Origin: Photobacterium aphoticum
GTDB taxonomy: Bacteria > Pseudomonadota > Gammaproteobacteria > Enterobacterales > Vibrionaceae
DNA length: 64,000 bases
Assembly (NCBI RefSeq): GCF_001029435.1
Contig: NZ_LDOV01000015.1
Coordinates: forward strand, 38,645-102,644
Direction of reading: 5' to 3'
Shown: positions 7,434 through 16,536 of the stretch, in pieces
Position numbering within the stretch: the stretch's first letter is position 1
Layout: every line of letters starts with the position of its first letter
Program-made: the position numbers and the translations under genes
Notes under the pieces: model-generated
What the model was told of the DNA's origin: nothing
What the model saw: only the letters and a program-made list of their open reading frames with translations
Databases searched by the model: none

Positions 7434-10229
7434 TTAGTGCGCTTGATCCCAGTTATCGCCAATGCCGGCTTCCGCAATCAATGGCACAGCCAGCGCGGCA
7501 GCGGCCTCCATCAGACGCTGAACCTCGGCAGAAACGTTCTCTACTTCCGACTCTTGTACTTCAAATACAAGTTCATCGTGTACTTGCATCAACAGTCGGA
7601 CACGATCGGCCGGTTGCTCGCGGATCCACGCATCCACCAACAGCATTGCTTTCTTAATGATGTCCGCAGCCGTGCCCTGCATCGGGGCATTGATCGCGGC
7701 ACGTTCCGCCGCTTTACGACGCATACCGTTACGCGACTGAATTTCTGGCAGGTGCAGGCGACGACCAAAAATGGTCTCAACGTAACCTTGGGCAGACGCC
7801 GCGCTACGGGTGTCTTCCATGTACTGCATCACGCCCGGGTAACGCTCAAAGTAAGTATCCATGTACGCCTGTGCTTCACCACGCGGAATGCCCAGCTGTT
7901 TCGCCAGACCAAAAGCACTCATGCCGTAGATCAGACCAAAGTTCACCGCTTTTGCACGGCGACGCTGCTCTGTTGATACGTCTTCAATAGACACACCCAT
8001 GATTTCCGCTGCCGTTGCGGCGTGGATATCTTTGCCTTCGCGGAACGCCTCCAACAGTGCTTGGTCACCCGACAGGTGCGCCATGATACGCAGTTCGATT
8101 TGCGAGTAGTCGACCGCCAGGATCTTATACCCTGCCGGCGCCACAAACGCCTGACGAATACGACGGCCTTCTTCGTTACGGATCGGAATGTTCTGCAAGT
8201 TTGGATCAGTCGATGACAGACGACCGGTTGCAGTCACGGCTTGGTGGTAAGAGGTATGCACGCGGCCAGTCGATGGGTTGATCATCTTCGGCAGCTTATC
8301 GGTGTACGTGGATTTCAGCTTCGCCAAACCACGGTATTCCAAAATCAGTTTTGGCAGCGGGTAGTCTAGCGCCAGCTCTTGCAGCACTTCTTCGTTCGTC
8401 GATGGCGTACCTGACGGGGTCTTCTTGATCACCGGCAGGGCCATCTTTTCAAACAAGATCGCCTGCAACTGCTTTGGCGAGTTCATGTTGAACTCTTGCT
8501 CTGCCAACTCGTAGGCTTGCTTTTCAAGCTCGTCCAGACGCGCGGCAATTTCCACTGACTGCGCGCTCAGCTTCATGTCATCAATCAGTACACCGGTACG
8601 TTCAATACGTGACAACACCGGTACCAACGGCATTTCGATCTCTTCGTACACCGCTTTTAGCTTGGCATCTTGTTCGATGTTGGCAAACAGACGGTTGTGC
8701 AGACGCAGCGTCACATCCGCATCTTCTGCTGCGTAAGGGGCAGCTTGCTCCAGATCGATCTGGTTAAACGTTAACTGGTTCTTACCTTTACCGGCGATCT
8801 GCTCGAACGAGATACAGCTGTGCTGCAAAAAGCGCAGTGCCAGACTGTCCATGTCGTGTTTGCCGCCCACGCTGTTAAACACGTAAGAGGCCAACATGGT
8901 GTCATGCTTGATCCCTTTCATCTCAATGCCGTAGCGCGCAAGCACGGAGGCATCGTACTTCAGGTTCTGACCCACTTTGGCTTGGTTATCATCTTCCAGA
9001 ATAGGCTTTAGCTGCGCCAACACCCAATCGCGGTCAAGCTGCTGTGGGGCATCCAGGTAGTCGTGCGCCACAGGCACATACGCAGCAACGCCTTCTTCTG
9101 TCGCAAATGACAAACCCACCAGATTCGCCACCATGTAGTCCAGGCTGTCGGTTTCGGTATCAAAGGCAAACAGTTCCGCCGCTTTGAGTTTGTCGAGCCA
9201 CTCCTTGAAGGTCGCTTCATCCAAAATGGTCGCGTACTGGCTGCGATCAATCTTCACCGCCGAGGTATCCATGTCTGCTTGCGCCGCTTTTGACGACGAG
9301 CCACTGCGGGCACCGGTGGTTTCATCGGCTTCAATCACGGCAGAGCCGCCTTCCAGCAATTCATTCAACCAGGATTTAAACGTCAACTGACCGAACAGTT
9401 TGATCAGTGCGTCCATATCCGGCTCGGCTTTCAGCAGGGACGCCGGCGTTTCTTCCAGCGCCACATCCAGCTTGATGGTCGCCAACTCGTACGACAGCAT
9501 CGCATTGTCTTTATTGTCCACCAGCTTTTTCGCCATGGTCTTTGAACCACGGAAGCCCAGTGCCGCAATATCATCCAGACGTTCGTACAGGGTGCTCAAA
9601 CCCCCGATCCCTTGCAGCAGGGCGGTTGCCGTTTTCTCACCCACACCCGGTACGCCCGGAATGTTATCGACCTTATCACCCATCAGTGCCAGGTAATCGA
9701 TGATCAATTCAGGTGGGATCCCAAATTTTTCAATCACCCCGTCGCGATCCATCACCACGTTCGTCATGGTGTTGATCAGGGTAATGTTGTCATCCACCAG
9801 CTGCGCCATGTCTTTATCGCCGGTACTGATCAACACAGGCATGCCTTGCTGAGACGCTTGGTACGCCAAGGTACCGATCACGTCATCCGCTTCCACGCCC
9901 GGGATACAAATCAGCGGTAAGCCCATCGCACGGATCACGTTGTGTAGCGGCTCAATTTGGCAGCGAAGATCATCCGGCATCGGCGGACGGTTCGCTTTGT
10001 ATTCCGGGTACATATCGTCACGGAAGGTTTTACCCTTCGCATCGAAAACCACCGCGATACGATCAGAAGCAAATTGGCGCATCATACTGCGTAGCATGTT
10101 CACGACACCGTACACAGCGTTGGTTGGAATTTCACCGTTACTCATGGTACCCGGGTACGCATGGAACGCACGGTACAGGTACGAAGAGCCATCGATCAGA
10201 ATCAACGGATTTTCTGGAATACTTGCCAT
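7434..10229 (-). CDS. polA: DNA polymerase I
   Basis: Removes RNA primers, fills gaps and supports excision repair. The 931-aa protein has all three domains: the 5' nuclease (N-terminal ~290 residues), the 3'-5' exonuclease with an intact FDTETDS metal motif (proofreading therefore likely active), and the family A polymerase with VDYSQIELR and VHDE. The frame extends upstream to a TTG at 10262, but ATG at 10229 ([17 protein letters not shown]) matches E. coli MVQIPQNPLILVDGSSY. No strong Shine-Dalgarno precedes either codon. Confidence 0.98.
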   Translation of the reverse strand: MASIPENPLILIDGSSYLYRAFHAYPGTMSNGEIPTNAVYGVVNMLRSMMRQFASDRIAVVFDAKGKTFRDDMYPEYKANRPPMPDDLRCQIEPLHNVIRAMGLPLICIPGVEADDVIGTLAYQASQQGMPVLISTGDKDMAQLVDDNITLINTMTNVVMDRDGVIEKFGIPPELIIDYLALMGDKVDNIPGVPGVGEKTATALLQGIGGLSTLYERLDDIAALGFRGSKTMAKKLVDNKDNAMLSYELATIKLDVALEETPASLLKAEPDMDALIKLFGQLTFKSWLNELLEGGSAVIEADETTGARSGSSSKAAQADMDTSAVKIDRSQYATILDEATFKEWLDKLKAAELFAFDTETDSLDYMVANLVGLSFATEEGVAAYVPVAHDYLDAPQQLDRDWVLAQLKPILEDDNQAKVGQNLKYDASVLARYGIEMKGIKHDTMLASYVFNSVGGKHDMDSLALRFLQHSCISFEQIAGKGKNQLTFNQIDLEQAAPYAAEDADVTLRLHNRLFANIEQDAKLKAVYEEIEMPLVPVLSRIERTGVLIDDMKLSAQSVEIAARLDELEKQAYELAEQEFNMNSPKQLQAILFEKMALPVIKKTPSGTPSTNEEVLQELALDYPLPKLILEYRGLAKLKSTYTDKLPKMINPSTGRVHTSYHQAVTATGRLSSTDPNLQNIPIRNEEGRRIRQAFVAPAGYKILAVDYSQIELRIMAHLSGDQALLEAFREGKDIHAATAAEIMGVSIEDVSTEQRRRAKAVNFGLIYGMSAFGLAKQLGIPRGEAQAYMDTYFERYPGVMQYMEDTRSAASAQGYVETIFGRRLHLPEIQSRNGMRRKAAERAAINAPMQGTAADIIKKAMLLVDAWIREQPADRVRLLMQVHDELVFEVQESEVENVSAEVQRLMEAAAALAVPLIAEAGIGDNWDQAH

Positions 10230-10550
10230 AATGATAATCTTATTCAGGGAGGTAAGAGTCAAAGCCCTAGAATGCCATGACTGCCCGTCAGTGTTAACCG
10301 ATGTTTTCCCAATCCCTCCCCTTATCTGTGGATAAGTTTGTTAGTATTTCAATTTAACCCATTGATCAATTTTTCAAAAAAACTTTTATTTTTCACAAAA
10401 AACGATAAAAAACATAAGGATAAAAGTGAAAAAGCAAAAGGATCCTCGATCGTGAGATGATCGTTCCTTGTGGAAAAAGTTAACAGACCGATCTGAAATA
10501 TGCTAAATCAAGGGTAAAACACCTCAGATCTGAACATAAAGGGAGCCATT
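10230..10550. promoter_or_regulatory. AT-rich polA/elbB intergenic region with a DnaA box
   Basis: 321 bases between the divergent polA and elbB genes, containing no gene. A perfect DnaA box (TGTGGATAA, 10327-10335) lies inside the palindrome CTTATC-TGTG-GATAAG. Homopolymer-rich AT sequence follows, and six GATC sites occur between 10360 and 10530. DnaA control of polA has been reported in E. coli. The box lies about 100 bases before the polA start, consistent with such control. Confidence 0.5.
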
Positions 10551-11201
10551 ATGAAAAAAATTGCGGTGATTTTGAGCGGTTCTGGTGTCTTTGACGGCGC
10601 AGAAATCCATGAAGCGGTGTTGTCGTTGTATGCCATTGAGCAGGAAGGGGCCAGCTGGCACTGTTTTGCGCCTAACATCGATCAACACCACGTGATCAAC
10701 CACCTGACTGGGGAGGACATGCCGGAAACCCGTAATGTGTTGGTGGAAGCGGCGCGGATCGCCCGGGGCCAGATCAGCGATATCACCACCCTCAATCCGG
10801 CGGAATACGACGCGCTGCTGTTACCCGGCGGATTTGGCGTGGCCAAGAATTTGTCGGACTTTGCGTTTGCGGGTGCAGACTGCACGATCCACCCGGACAT
10901 CAAGCGTGTATGTCAGCAGTTTGCCGATGAAGAGAAACCGGCCGCTTACCTGTGTATTGCCCCGACCTTGATCCCGTTGATCTACGGCCCGGGCGCCAAA
11001 GGGACGATCGGCACGGATCCGGATACGGCCAGCGCATTCAACCAAATGGGCGGAGAGCATATTGATTGCCCGGTGGACGAGTTCGTGCTTGACCAGCAAC
11101 GCCGCCTGCTCAGTACACCGGCGTACATGCTGGCCGGGTCAATTTCCGAGGCGGCGACGGGGATTCAAAAGCTGGTGAAATGTTTGGTGTCGATCGCTTG
11201 A
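10551..11201 (+). CDS. elbB: ElbB/YhbL, DJ-1/PfpI superfamily glyoxalase-like protein
   Basis: 216 aa of the class I glutamine amidotransferase-like fold. E. coli ElbB (isoprenoid biosynthesis protein with amidotransferase-like domain) has weak glyoxalase activity. MKKIAVILSGSGVFDGAEI, LLPGGFGVAKN and the nucleophile elbow YLCIAPTLIP are the family blocks; the Cys in CIAP is the probable nucleophile. AAAGGGAGCC precedes the ATG as a strong ribosome-binding site. It is a single gene, divergent from polA. Confidence 0.92.
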   Translation: MKKIAVILSGSGVFDGAEIHEAVLSLYAIEQEGASWHCFAPNIDQHHVINHLTGEDMPETRNVLVEAARIARGQISDITTLNPAEYDALLLPGGFGVAKNLSDFAFAGADCTIHPDIKRVCQQFADEEKPAAYLCIAPTLIPLIYGPGAKGTIGTDPDTASAFNQMGGEHIDCPVDEFVLDQQRRLLSTPAYMLAGSISEAATGIQKLVKCLVSIA

Positions 11202-11308
11202 TTGCCCAACCCTGACCGACAAGGCTATCGTCTGCGGTGGCCTTGTTGCTCACCGCCCTGCGCGCTATCAAGCAAAACCATTGAAAGAAAAAGCGTGAGC
11301 CAGAAAAG

Positions 11309-11361
11309 AAAAAAGCGGCACAACATTCTCGCAAATAGGACAGAGAAGGTCGTTGCCGCTT
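11309..11361 (-). terminator. RyhB terminator
   Basis: AAGCGGCA (11313-11320) pairs with TGCCGCTT, with a second inner stem TTCTC/GAGAA, and a T-run follows on the minus strand. Confidence 0.8.
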
Positions 11362-11488
11362 AGCATAATCGGTTGCCATTTTTAGCCCTACACTAAAAAC
11401 CAAACCCTAGCTAAAGTACACTGGAAGCAATGTGAGCAATGTCGTGCCTTCAGACGAGGCGTTTTGTGTTTCCCGTCTCGCTGAGTGC
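11309..11488 (-). ncRNA. ryhB: RyhB iron-regulated small RNA
   Basis: The minus strand holds the RyhB core: GGCACGACATTGCTCACATT, then GCTTCCAGTGTACTTTAGC, nearly identical to the E. coli pairing region. Transcription probably starts near 11488 and ends at a long hairpin (AAGCGGCA...TGCCGCTT) with T-run 11314-11309. That gives about 180 nt, longer than the 90-nt enterobacterial RNA, as expected in Vibrionaceae. RyhB pairs through Hfq with mRNAs of iron-using proteins and is made when Fur is inactive. No protein gene lies in 11202-11526. Confidence 0.93.
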
Positions 11489-11493
11489 AAGGT

Positions 11494-11550
11494 AATAATA
11501 ACCATTCTCATCTCGGATGCAAGCACTTATTGAGAATTATTTTCATTTAA
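11494..11550 (-). promoter_or_regulatory. ryhB promoter with two Fur boxes
   Basis: Minus strand: -35 TTGCAT (11522-11517), 16 bases, -10 TATTAT (11500-11495). One Fur-like box, ATGAGAATGGTTATTATTA (11512-11494), covers the -10. A second, AAATGAAAATAATTCTCA (11548-11531), lies just upstream and overlaps the end of the GNAT coding region. Confidence 0.8.
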
Positions 11551-11973
11551 TTGCTTTACAAAGTGCAGCCGGTAGTCCTCAATGCCGTCCTTTTTCTCTA
11601 TCTCTTCAATCTGATAGCCGTTTCTCAGCAATAATCTCAGCATGGCCGCAAAACGGTTTCTCGACTTCACCCGTAAGGTGTCATAGCCCTGTGCGTGTGC
11701 CCAGGCTTCTTGTGCTTCTAACAACGCCTGTGCCACCCCACGCTGGCGCCCAGCTGTCGCAACGCCGCCTAACCAGCTGTAAAAACACGTCGCCGACAGC
11801 GGGTAGCCGATCTTCACGCCCACCGCTTCCCCGTCAATGTCTGCGATCAAAATCAACGCCCCTTCAGCGGGCAACCGGGCCGTTAAAGCAGCGGCATCCG
11901 CCGGGGAAGCAAACTCTTCAATACGGCTTAATACCCCGACCGCTTCTGCAATGCTGGCTTCTCGAATCTTCAT
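11527..11973 (-). CDS. GNAT family N-acetyltransferase
   Basis: 148 aa. The acetyl-CoA binding loop reads GRQRGVAQALL, followed by VKSRNRFAAMLRLLLRNGY, typical of the GNAT fold. Substrate unknown. The start at 11973 (MKIREAS) is preferred over the ATG two codons upstream because AAGGA then lies six bases away. The last codons contain a Fur box belonging to ryhB, so the 3' end of this gene doubles as ryhB control DNA. Its mRNA would run straight through ryhB unless stopped there. Confidence 0.85.
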   Translation of the reverse strand: MKIREASIAEAVGVLSRIEEFASPADAAALTARLPAEGALILIADIDGEAVGVKIGYPLSATCFYSWLGGVATAGRQRGVAQALLEAQEAWAHAQGYDTLRVKSRNRFAAMLRLLLRNGYQIEEIEKKDGIEDYRLHFVKQLNENNSQ

Positions 11974-12017
11974 GCGCATTCCTTATCAGGCAACAGAGCC
12001 GCTCAGCAGCGGCATAG

Positions 12018-12044
12018 AAAAAAGGCCAGCAATCGCTGACCTTT
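12018..12044 (-). terminator. yhhQ terminator
   Basis: AAAGGTCAGC-GATT-GCTGGCCTTT on the minus strand with six T residues after it, about 60 bases downstream of the yhhQ stop. Confidence 0.8.
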
Positions 12045-12104
12045 ATTCATTAAACCCGTTTGGGCGTCAAAAGCAATGTCGCGTTTGCGCCCACTCACAC
12101 CCCG

Positions 12105-12797
12105 TTACATTTGGACCGGTTTGTGCGTGAAGTCGTCGGCCTGACGGGCCGGTGACAGCGTGGTCAGATGCTTGATCAGCATATTGAGCAGTACCCCGTA
12201 CATCGGGACAAACAGACCCAAACTGATGATCAACTTGAAGCTGTAATCCACCAGCGCGATCTCGACCCAGTTAGCCGCCATGAACGGATCCGGGCTGTTA
12301 TAGAACGCGATAGAGAAGAACGCCAGCGTATCAAGCGCATTACCCAGTAATGTGGAGCACGTGGGTGCCACCCACCACTGTCGGGTTTGACGTAGACGAT
12401 TAAAGACTGAGACATCCATGATCTGCCCTAACAGGTAGGCCATGAAGCTCGCCATCGAAATACGTGCGACAAACAGATTAAACTCCCCCAGATGGGACAG
12501 CCCCTGATACTCCCCTTGATAGAACAGCACCGACAGCGCATAGGAGATCGCCAACGCCGGCACCATCACACGCAAGATGATCTTACGTGCCATTGCCGCG
12601 CCGAAGATCCGTACGGTCAGATCGGTCGCCAGAAAAATAAAGGGAAAGGTAAAGGCACCCCAGGTGGTGTGAAAACCAAACACGGTAAACGGCAACTGCA
12701 CAAGGTAGTTACTGGATGCAATGATCAGCAGGTGGAATACCACAAGGAATGAAAGGGCTTTGCGCTGTTGCGCCGGAGAAAATTGAGACGTCGTCAT
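12105..12797 (-). CDS. yhhQ: queuosine precursor transporter YhhQ
   Basis: 230-aa inner-membrane protein with about six hydrophobic helices. The conserved SSNYLVQLPFTVFGFHTTWGAFTFP and FLATDLTVRIFG regions and the C-terminal NALDTLAFFSIAF and DYSFKLIISL match YhhQ/QPTR proteins, which import preQ0/preQ1 for queuosine tRNA modification. AAAAAGG precedes the ATG, and TATAAT lies upstream on the minus strand. I saw no preQ1 riboswitch in the leader, so control is not evident. Confidence 0.92.
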   Translation of the reverse strand: MTTSQFSPAQQRKALSFLVVFHLLIIASSNYLVQLPFTVFGFHTTWGAFTFPFIFLATDLTVRIFGAAMARKIILRVMVPALAISYALSVLFYQGEYQGLSHLGEFNLFVARISMASFMAYLLGQIMDVSVFNRLRQTRQWWVAPTCSTLLGNALDTLAFFSIAFYNSPDPFMAANWVEIALVDYSFKLIISLGLFVPMYGVLLNMLIKHLTTLSPARQADDFTHKPVQM

Positions 12798-12906
12798 TGA
12801 TAGACCTTTTTGTCATTGGGGGAGAGGGAACCCAAAACACTGCCGCCCGATCTCACTCGGTGGCAGCAACCGAAGGCGGCGATTATACATAAACCGCAGC
12901 GGTTGC

Positions 12907-13251
12907 CTAGCGAATAATCACCTGTGCTAATTGTTGTGCTAAATAGGCCAGCGTCTCTTCGCTGTCGGCCAATCCTTCCAGCCAGAGTAAGCCGCTGTAG
13001 TGCTCCCCTTTAAGCAATAACTGGCACCCTTCAAAGTCCACCAGCCACACATGCAGATCGGCATTAAGCTCCTGACTGAGCACGGTCATGCCAAGCCCGT
13101 GCAGCAACGGCGTGGCGACCTCCGCAAAGCTGTCAAAGTCAAACGCCGGTGCGTCGATTTCCAGTACTCGACCAGCGAGATCTAATCGGCGACAGCCATA
13201 AAGCGACTGACTCTCCAAAGAGGACGACGGCGCGAAACCGGACGATGTCAT
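12907..13251 (-). CDS. DUF3630 family protein
   Basis: 114 aa, acidic, no signal or membrane segment. It has the LDLAGRVLEIDAP, FDSFAEVATPLL and LLLKGEHYSGLLWLE blocks of the DUF3630 proteins that sit next to recQ in Vibrionaceae. No function is known. It follows recQ on the same strand after 131 bases, which contain four short tandem repeats, so read-through from recQ is possible. Confidence 0.75.
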   Translation of the reverse strand: MTSSGFAPSSSLESQSLYGCRRLDLAGRVLEIDAPAFDFDSFAEVATPLLHGLGMTVLSQELNADLHVWLVDFEGCQLLLKGEHYSGLLWLEGLADSEETLAYLAQQLAQVIIR

Positions 13252-13303
13252 GGTAGCTTTCCTTGTTATTGCCGCTTAGCGACTGGCATGGAATGAAGAT
13301 TGA

Positions 13304-13360
13304 GACCTTTGATTCTGGGTCTTTAATTCTGAGCCTTTGAGCTTGGGTTTTGCGTTCTGA
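13304..13360. repeat. four degenerate 14-15-bp tandem repeats
   Basis: Units GACCTTTGATTCTGG, GTCTTTAATTCTGA, GCCTTTGAGCTTGG and GTTTTGCGTTCTGA follow head to tail between the recQ stop and the DUF3630 start. The shared pattern is TTT-N3-TCTG. Confidence 0.6.
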
Positions 13361-13382
13361 GCGTAATAACTAACGTTTAGGC

Positions 13383-15227
13383 TCAATAACCCAAATCGTC
13401 TCCGGCGGTCAGGTGGTTTTCAATCACCGACAAGAACACCGTGCCGTATTTTTCCAGCTTACGGTGCCCGACCCCGTTCACCGCCAAAAACTCTCCGGCC
13501 GTGGTCGGTAAGCTCTCGGCCATTTCCATCAGGCTGGCATCATTAAACACCACGTACGGCGGCAAATCTTCCTCATCAGCAATGGCTTTGCGCACCTGAC
13601 GCAGCTTGGCAAACAACTTCTTGTCGTACTGACGGTGCGCCATTTTATCGCGCTTGGCACTGCGGGCAGCAATATCCAGACGTGGCACGGCCAGCTCCAA
13701 CGGTATTTCACTGCGCAAAATGGCACGGGCTTTTTCTGTCAGCTGCAAAGTCGAACTGCGCAGCATGTTTTGGTTTAAAAAGCCCTGATGGATCAGCTGG
13801 CGCAAAATGCTGACCCAGAACTCGTGGCTGTGCTCTCGGCCGATCCCGTAGGTGCTGAGCGTCTCATGGCCATGTTCACGGATACGCTGGTTTTGCATGC
13901 CACGCATCACTTCCACCACATGGTTGATACCAAAACTCTGGTTCACGCGATACACACAGGACAAGGCTTTTTGCGCCACTTCCAGCGCATCAAAACGCTG
14001 CGGTGGGTCGAGGCAAATATCGCAGTTGCCACACGGGGTTTCGCGCGCTTCGCCAAAATAGTTCAGCAGTACCTGACGGCGACAGGTCTGCGCTTCGGCA
14101 AACGCCCCCATGGCATTGAGCTTGTGCTCTTCCACCCGTTTTTGCTCGCCCTCCGGCTTCTCATCCAGACAGCGGCGCAGCCAGGTTAAATCCGCCGGAT
14201 CGTAAAACAGGATCGCTTCCGCCGGCAGGCCATCCCGCCCGGCGCGACCGGTTTCCTGATAGTAAGATTCGATATTGCGCGGAATGTCGTAATGCACCAC
14301 AAAGCGGACATTGGGTTTGTTGATCCCCATGCCAAACGCCACCGTGGCCACCACCACCTGAATGTCATCTCGCTGAAACGCCTCTTGTACCCGCACCCGC
14401 TCCTCGTGCTCCAAACCGGCATGGTACGCGGCAACACGCTGGCCTTGTTCGCGCAGTTTGTCGCTGATCTGCTCCACCCGCTTGCGGCTGTTGCAATAGA
14501 TGATCCCACACTGGCCACGCATATCGGCCAGATAGCGAGTCAGCTGTGCCATCGGTTTGTATTTTTCTTGCAGGGTGTAACGGATGTTCGGGCGGTCAAA
14601 ACTGCCCAAATAGATATGCGGTTGTTGCAGCGCCAGACGCGCCACAATGTCCTGACGGGTCGCTTCATCGGCGGTGGCGGTTAACGCCATCACCGGCAAA
14701 TCCGGAAAATGCTGACGCACACGACCCAGCTCGGCGTATTCCGGCCGGAAATCGTGCCCCCACTGGGAGATACAGTGCGCTTCATCCACCGCCAGCAAAG
14801 CCAGCGGCAAGGTCAGCAAACGCTCCATGAACTCACGCCCCAGCATGCGCTCCGGCGCGACGTACACCAGTTTCAGCTCACCGTTTTCCATCGCCTGAAA
14901 CGTCTCTTGCACCGCTTCACGTGACTGGGTGGAGTTGATACACGCGGCCGCGACCCCGTTGGCCTGCAATTGATCGACCTGATCTTTCATCAGGGAGATC
15001 AAGGGGGAAATCACCACGGTCAGCCCATCCAGCAACAATGCCGGAATTTGGTAGCAGAGGGATTTACCGCCGCCGGTCGGCATGATCACCACGCTGTCTT
15101 GCCCTGCCAGTGCGGCTTCTATCACGGCCTGCTGACCGTCTCGAAAATGCTGGTAGCCAAACACGTCCTGCAGCACTTGTTCGCTGGATAGGGACGGCTC
15201 AGTCTGATAGGCAAGATTTGATGACAT
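13383..15227 (-). CDS. recQ: ATP-dependent DNA helicase RecQ
   Basis: 3'-5' superfamily 2 helicase of the RecF recombination pathway. Walker A MPTGGGKSLCYQ, the VDEAHCISQWGHDFRPEY DEAH box, ETGRAGRDG, the zinc-binding Cys set (CRRQ...CGNCDIC), a winged helix and a C-terminal HRDC domain ending VNGVGHRKLEKYG are all present. The frame is open to 15287, but ATG at 15227 gives 614 aa, close to the 609 of E. coli; ATG at 15239 is an alternative. It is divergent from rarD. Confidence 0.95.
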   Translation of the reverse strand: MSSNLAYQTEPSLSSEQVLQDVFGYQHFRDGQQAVIEAALAGQDSVVIMPTGGGKSLCYQIPALLLDGLTVVISPLISLMKDQVDQLQANGVAAACINSTQSREAVQETFQAMENGELKLVYVAPERMLGREFMERLLTLPLALLAVDEAHCISQWGHDFRPEYAELGRVRQHFPDLPVMALTATADEATRQDIVARLALQQPHIYLGSFDRPNIRYTLQEKYKPMAQLTRYLADMRGQCGIIYCNSRKRVEQISDKLREQGQRVAAYHAGLEHEERVRVQEAFQRDDIQVVVATVAFGMGINKPNVRFVVHYDIPRNIESYYQETGRAGRDGLPAEAILFYDPADLTWLRRCLDEKPEGEQKRVEEHKLNAMGAFAEAQTCRRQVLLNYFGEARETPCGNCDICLDPPQRFDALEVAQKALSCVYRVNQSFGINHVVEVMRGMQNQRIREHGHETLSTYGIGREHSHEFWVSILRQLIHQGFLNQNMLRSSTLQLTEKARAILRSEIPLELAVPRLDIAARSAKRDKMAHRQYDKKLFAKLRQVRKAIADEEDLPPYVVFNDASLMEMAESLPTTAGEFLAVNGVGHRKLEKYGTVFLSVIENHLTAGDDLGY

Positions 15228-15462
15228 AGTTCCACTCATTGCGGGTTCAGGGGCAGGTGTGTGACCCATACAACAGGCTGTCCACACACATCAGGCCGGC
15301 TATTCTATACCATTCAGATCGGTGATGGGAGCAACGGGCCGAAAAGCCGGACGGAAAGACGATAGTATTGACACTGAACACGAATTATACTGCCCGTTCA
15401 ACAACCACCCAGACGGATCTGAGGGTTTACCACCTCACTCTGACGCATTGTGTTAGGACACC

Positions 15463-16380
15463 ATGGACGCGCAGCACAACTCAACCCAACGCGGGATCAT
15501 CCTGGCGTTATCGGCTTACACCCTGTGGGGTATCGCTCCGATTTATTTCAAAGCCTTACAACATGTCGGTCCGCTGGAAATTCTCAGCCACCGCGTGATT
15601 TGGTCGGTGCTGTTTCTGGCCGGCATTCTGGCGTTTACGCGCGGCTGGCACCGGGTCAAGGCCGTCATCAAGCAGCCTCGCTTACTGATGATGCTGACCG
15701 CCACCGCGCTGTTAGTGGGCACCAACTGGCTGATCTTTATCTGGGCAGTGAATAACAATTTCATGCTCAATGCGAGTCTGGGCTACTACATTAACCCGCT
15801 GGTCAATGTGCTGCTGGGGATGCTGTTTCTGGGTGAGCGATTACGCCCCATGCAATGGCTGGCCGTGCTGCTGGCAGGCGGTGGGGTGATGGTCCAGCTG
15901 ATCCAATTTGGCTCCTTGCCGTGGATTGCACTGGCGCTGGCCACCAGTTTTGGGTGCTACGGTCTGCTGCGTAAAAAAGTGAATGTGGATGCGGCCAGCG
16001 GCCTGTTCCTTGAAACCGCGATCTTGTTGCCACTGGCGCTGTTTTATGTGTTGGTTCTGGCTGACAGCCCGACCGCCGACTGGGCCCTTAATCCGCTGTC
16101 GACCAACCTGTTACTGGTCGCCGCCGGCATTGTCACGACCCTGCCGCTACTCTGTTTTACCGGCGCCGCCACCAAGCTCAAGCTCTCGACCCTGGGCTTT
16201 TTCCAGTACATCGGCCCAAGCCTCATGTTCTTGCTGGCAATCACCCTGTACGGTGAACAGTTCACCGCCGATAAAGGCTATACCTTCGCCTTCATCTGGG
16301 GCGCATTGCTGATCTTCGTGCTGGATGCGGTGCGTCATCACCGCCGTATCACCCGCCTGCAGCGTGTCACGCCGCCGTAA
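15463..16380 (+). CDS. rarD: RarD, EamA/DMT-family permease
   Basis: 305-aa inner-membrane transporter with ten predicted helices in two EamA repeats. GIILALSAYTLWGIAPIYFK and the central VGTNWLIFIWAVNN block are diagnostic of RarD, linked to chloramphenicol sensitivity in some bacteria; its natural substrate is not known. AGGACACC precedes the ATG. Pairing with recQ is the same as in E. coli. Confidence 0.94.
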   Translation: MDAQHNSTQRGIILALSAYTLWGIAPIYFKALQHVGPLEILSHRVIWSVLFLAGILAFTRGWHRVKAVIKQPRLLMMLTATALLVGTNWLIFIWAVNNNFMLNASLGYYINPLVNVLLGMLFLGERLRPMQWLAVLLAGGGVMVQLIQFGSLPWIALALATSFGCYGLLRKKVNVDAASGLFLETAILLPLALFYVLVLADSPTADWALNPLSTNLLLVAAGIVTTLPLLCFTGAATKLKLSTLGFFQYIGPSLMFLLAITLYGEQFTADKGYTFAFIWGALLIFVLDAVRHHRRITRLQRVTPP

Positions 16381-16418
16381 GCCAAACAGGCACCGTAACG
16401 ATAACCGATACCGGTTTC

Positions 16419-16448
16419 ACCTTTCCCCTACCTCGTTAGGGGAAAGGT
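16419..16448. repeat. perfect 12-bp inverted repeat after rarD
   Basis: ACCTTTCCCCTA (16419-16430) and TAGGGGAAAGGT (16437-16448) around a 6-base loop. No T-run follows directly; TTTTTT comes 14 bases later. It may be an imperfect rarD terminator or an mRNA-protecting hairpin. Confidence 0.55.
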
Positions 16449-16536
16449 CAGCGAGGGTCGCACTTTTTTCGGGCATTTCGCCCGTGTTACAGGCAAGATA
16501 CGCCTCTTTATTTTGCACACACAACCCATCACACAC

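Noticed and set aside
10320..10530. Possible replication origin
   Set aside because: Only one perfect DnaA box and no dnaA, mnmG or partition genes nearby; control of polA explains it better.
11517..12017. 166-codon plus-strand frame over the GNAT gene
   Set aside because: Antisense to a clear acetyltransferase; no family features and it begins inside the ryhB Fur region.
12798..12906. PreQ1 riboswitch upstream of yhhQ
   Set aside because: The leader lacks the short C-rich pseudoknot pattern and A-rich tail of preQ1-I, and no preQ1-II structure could be drawn.
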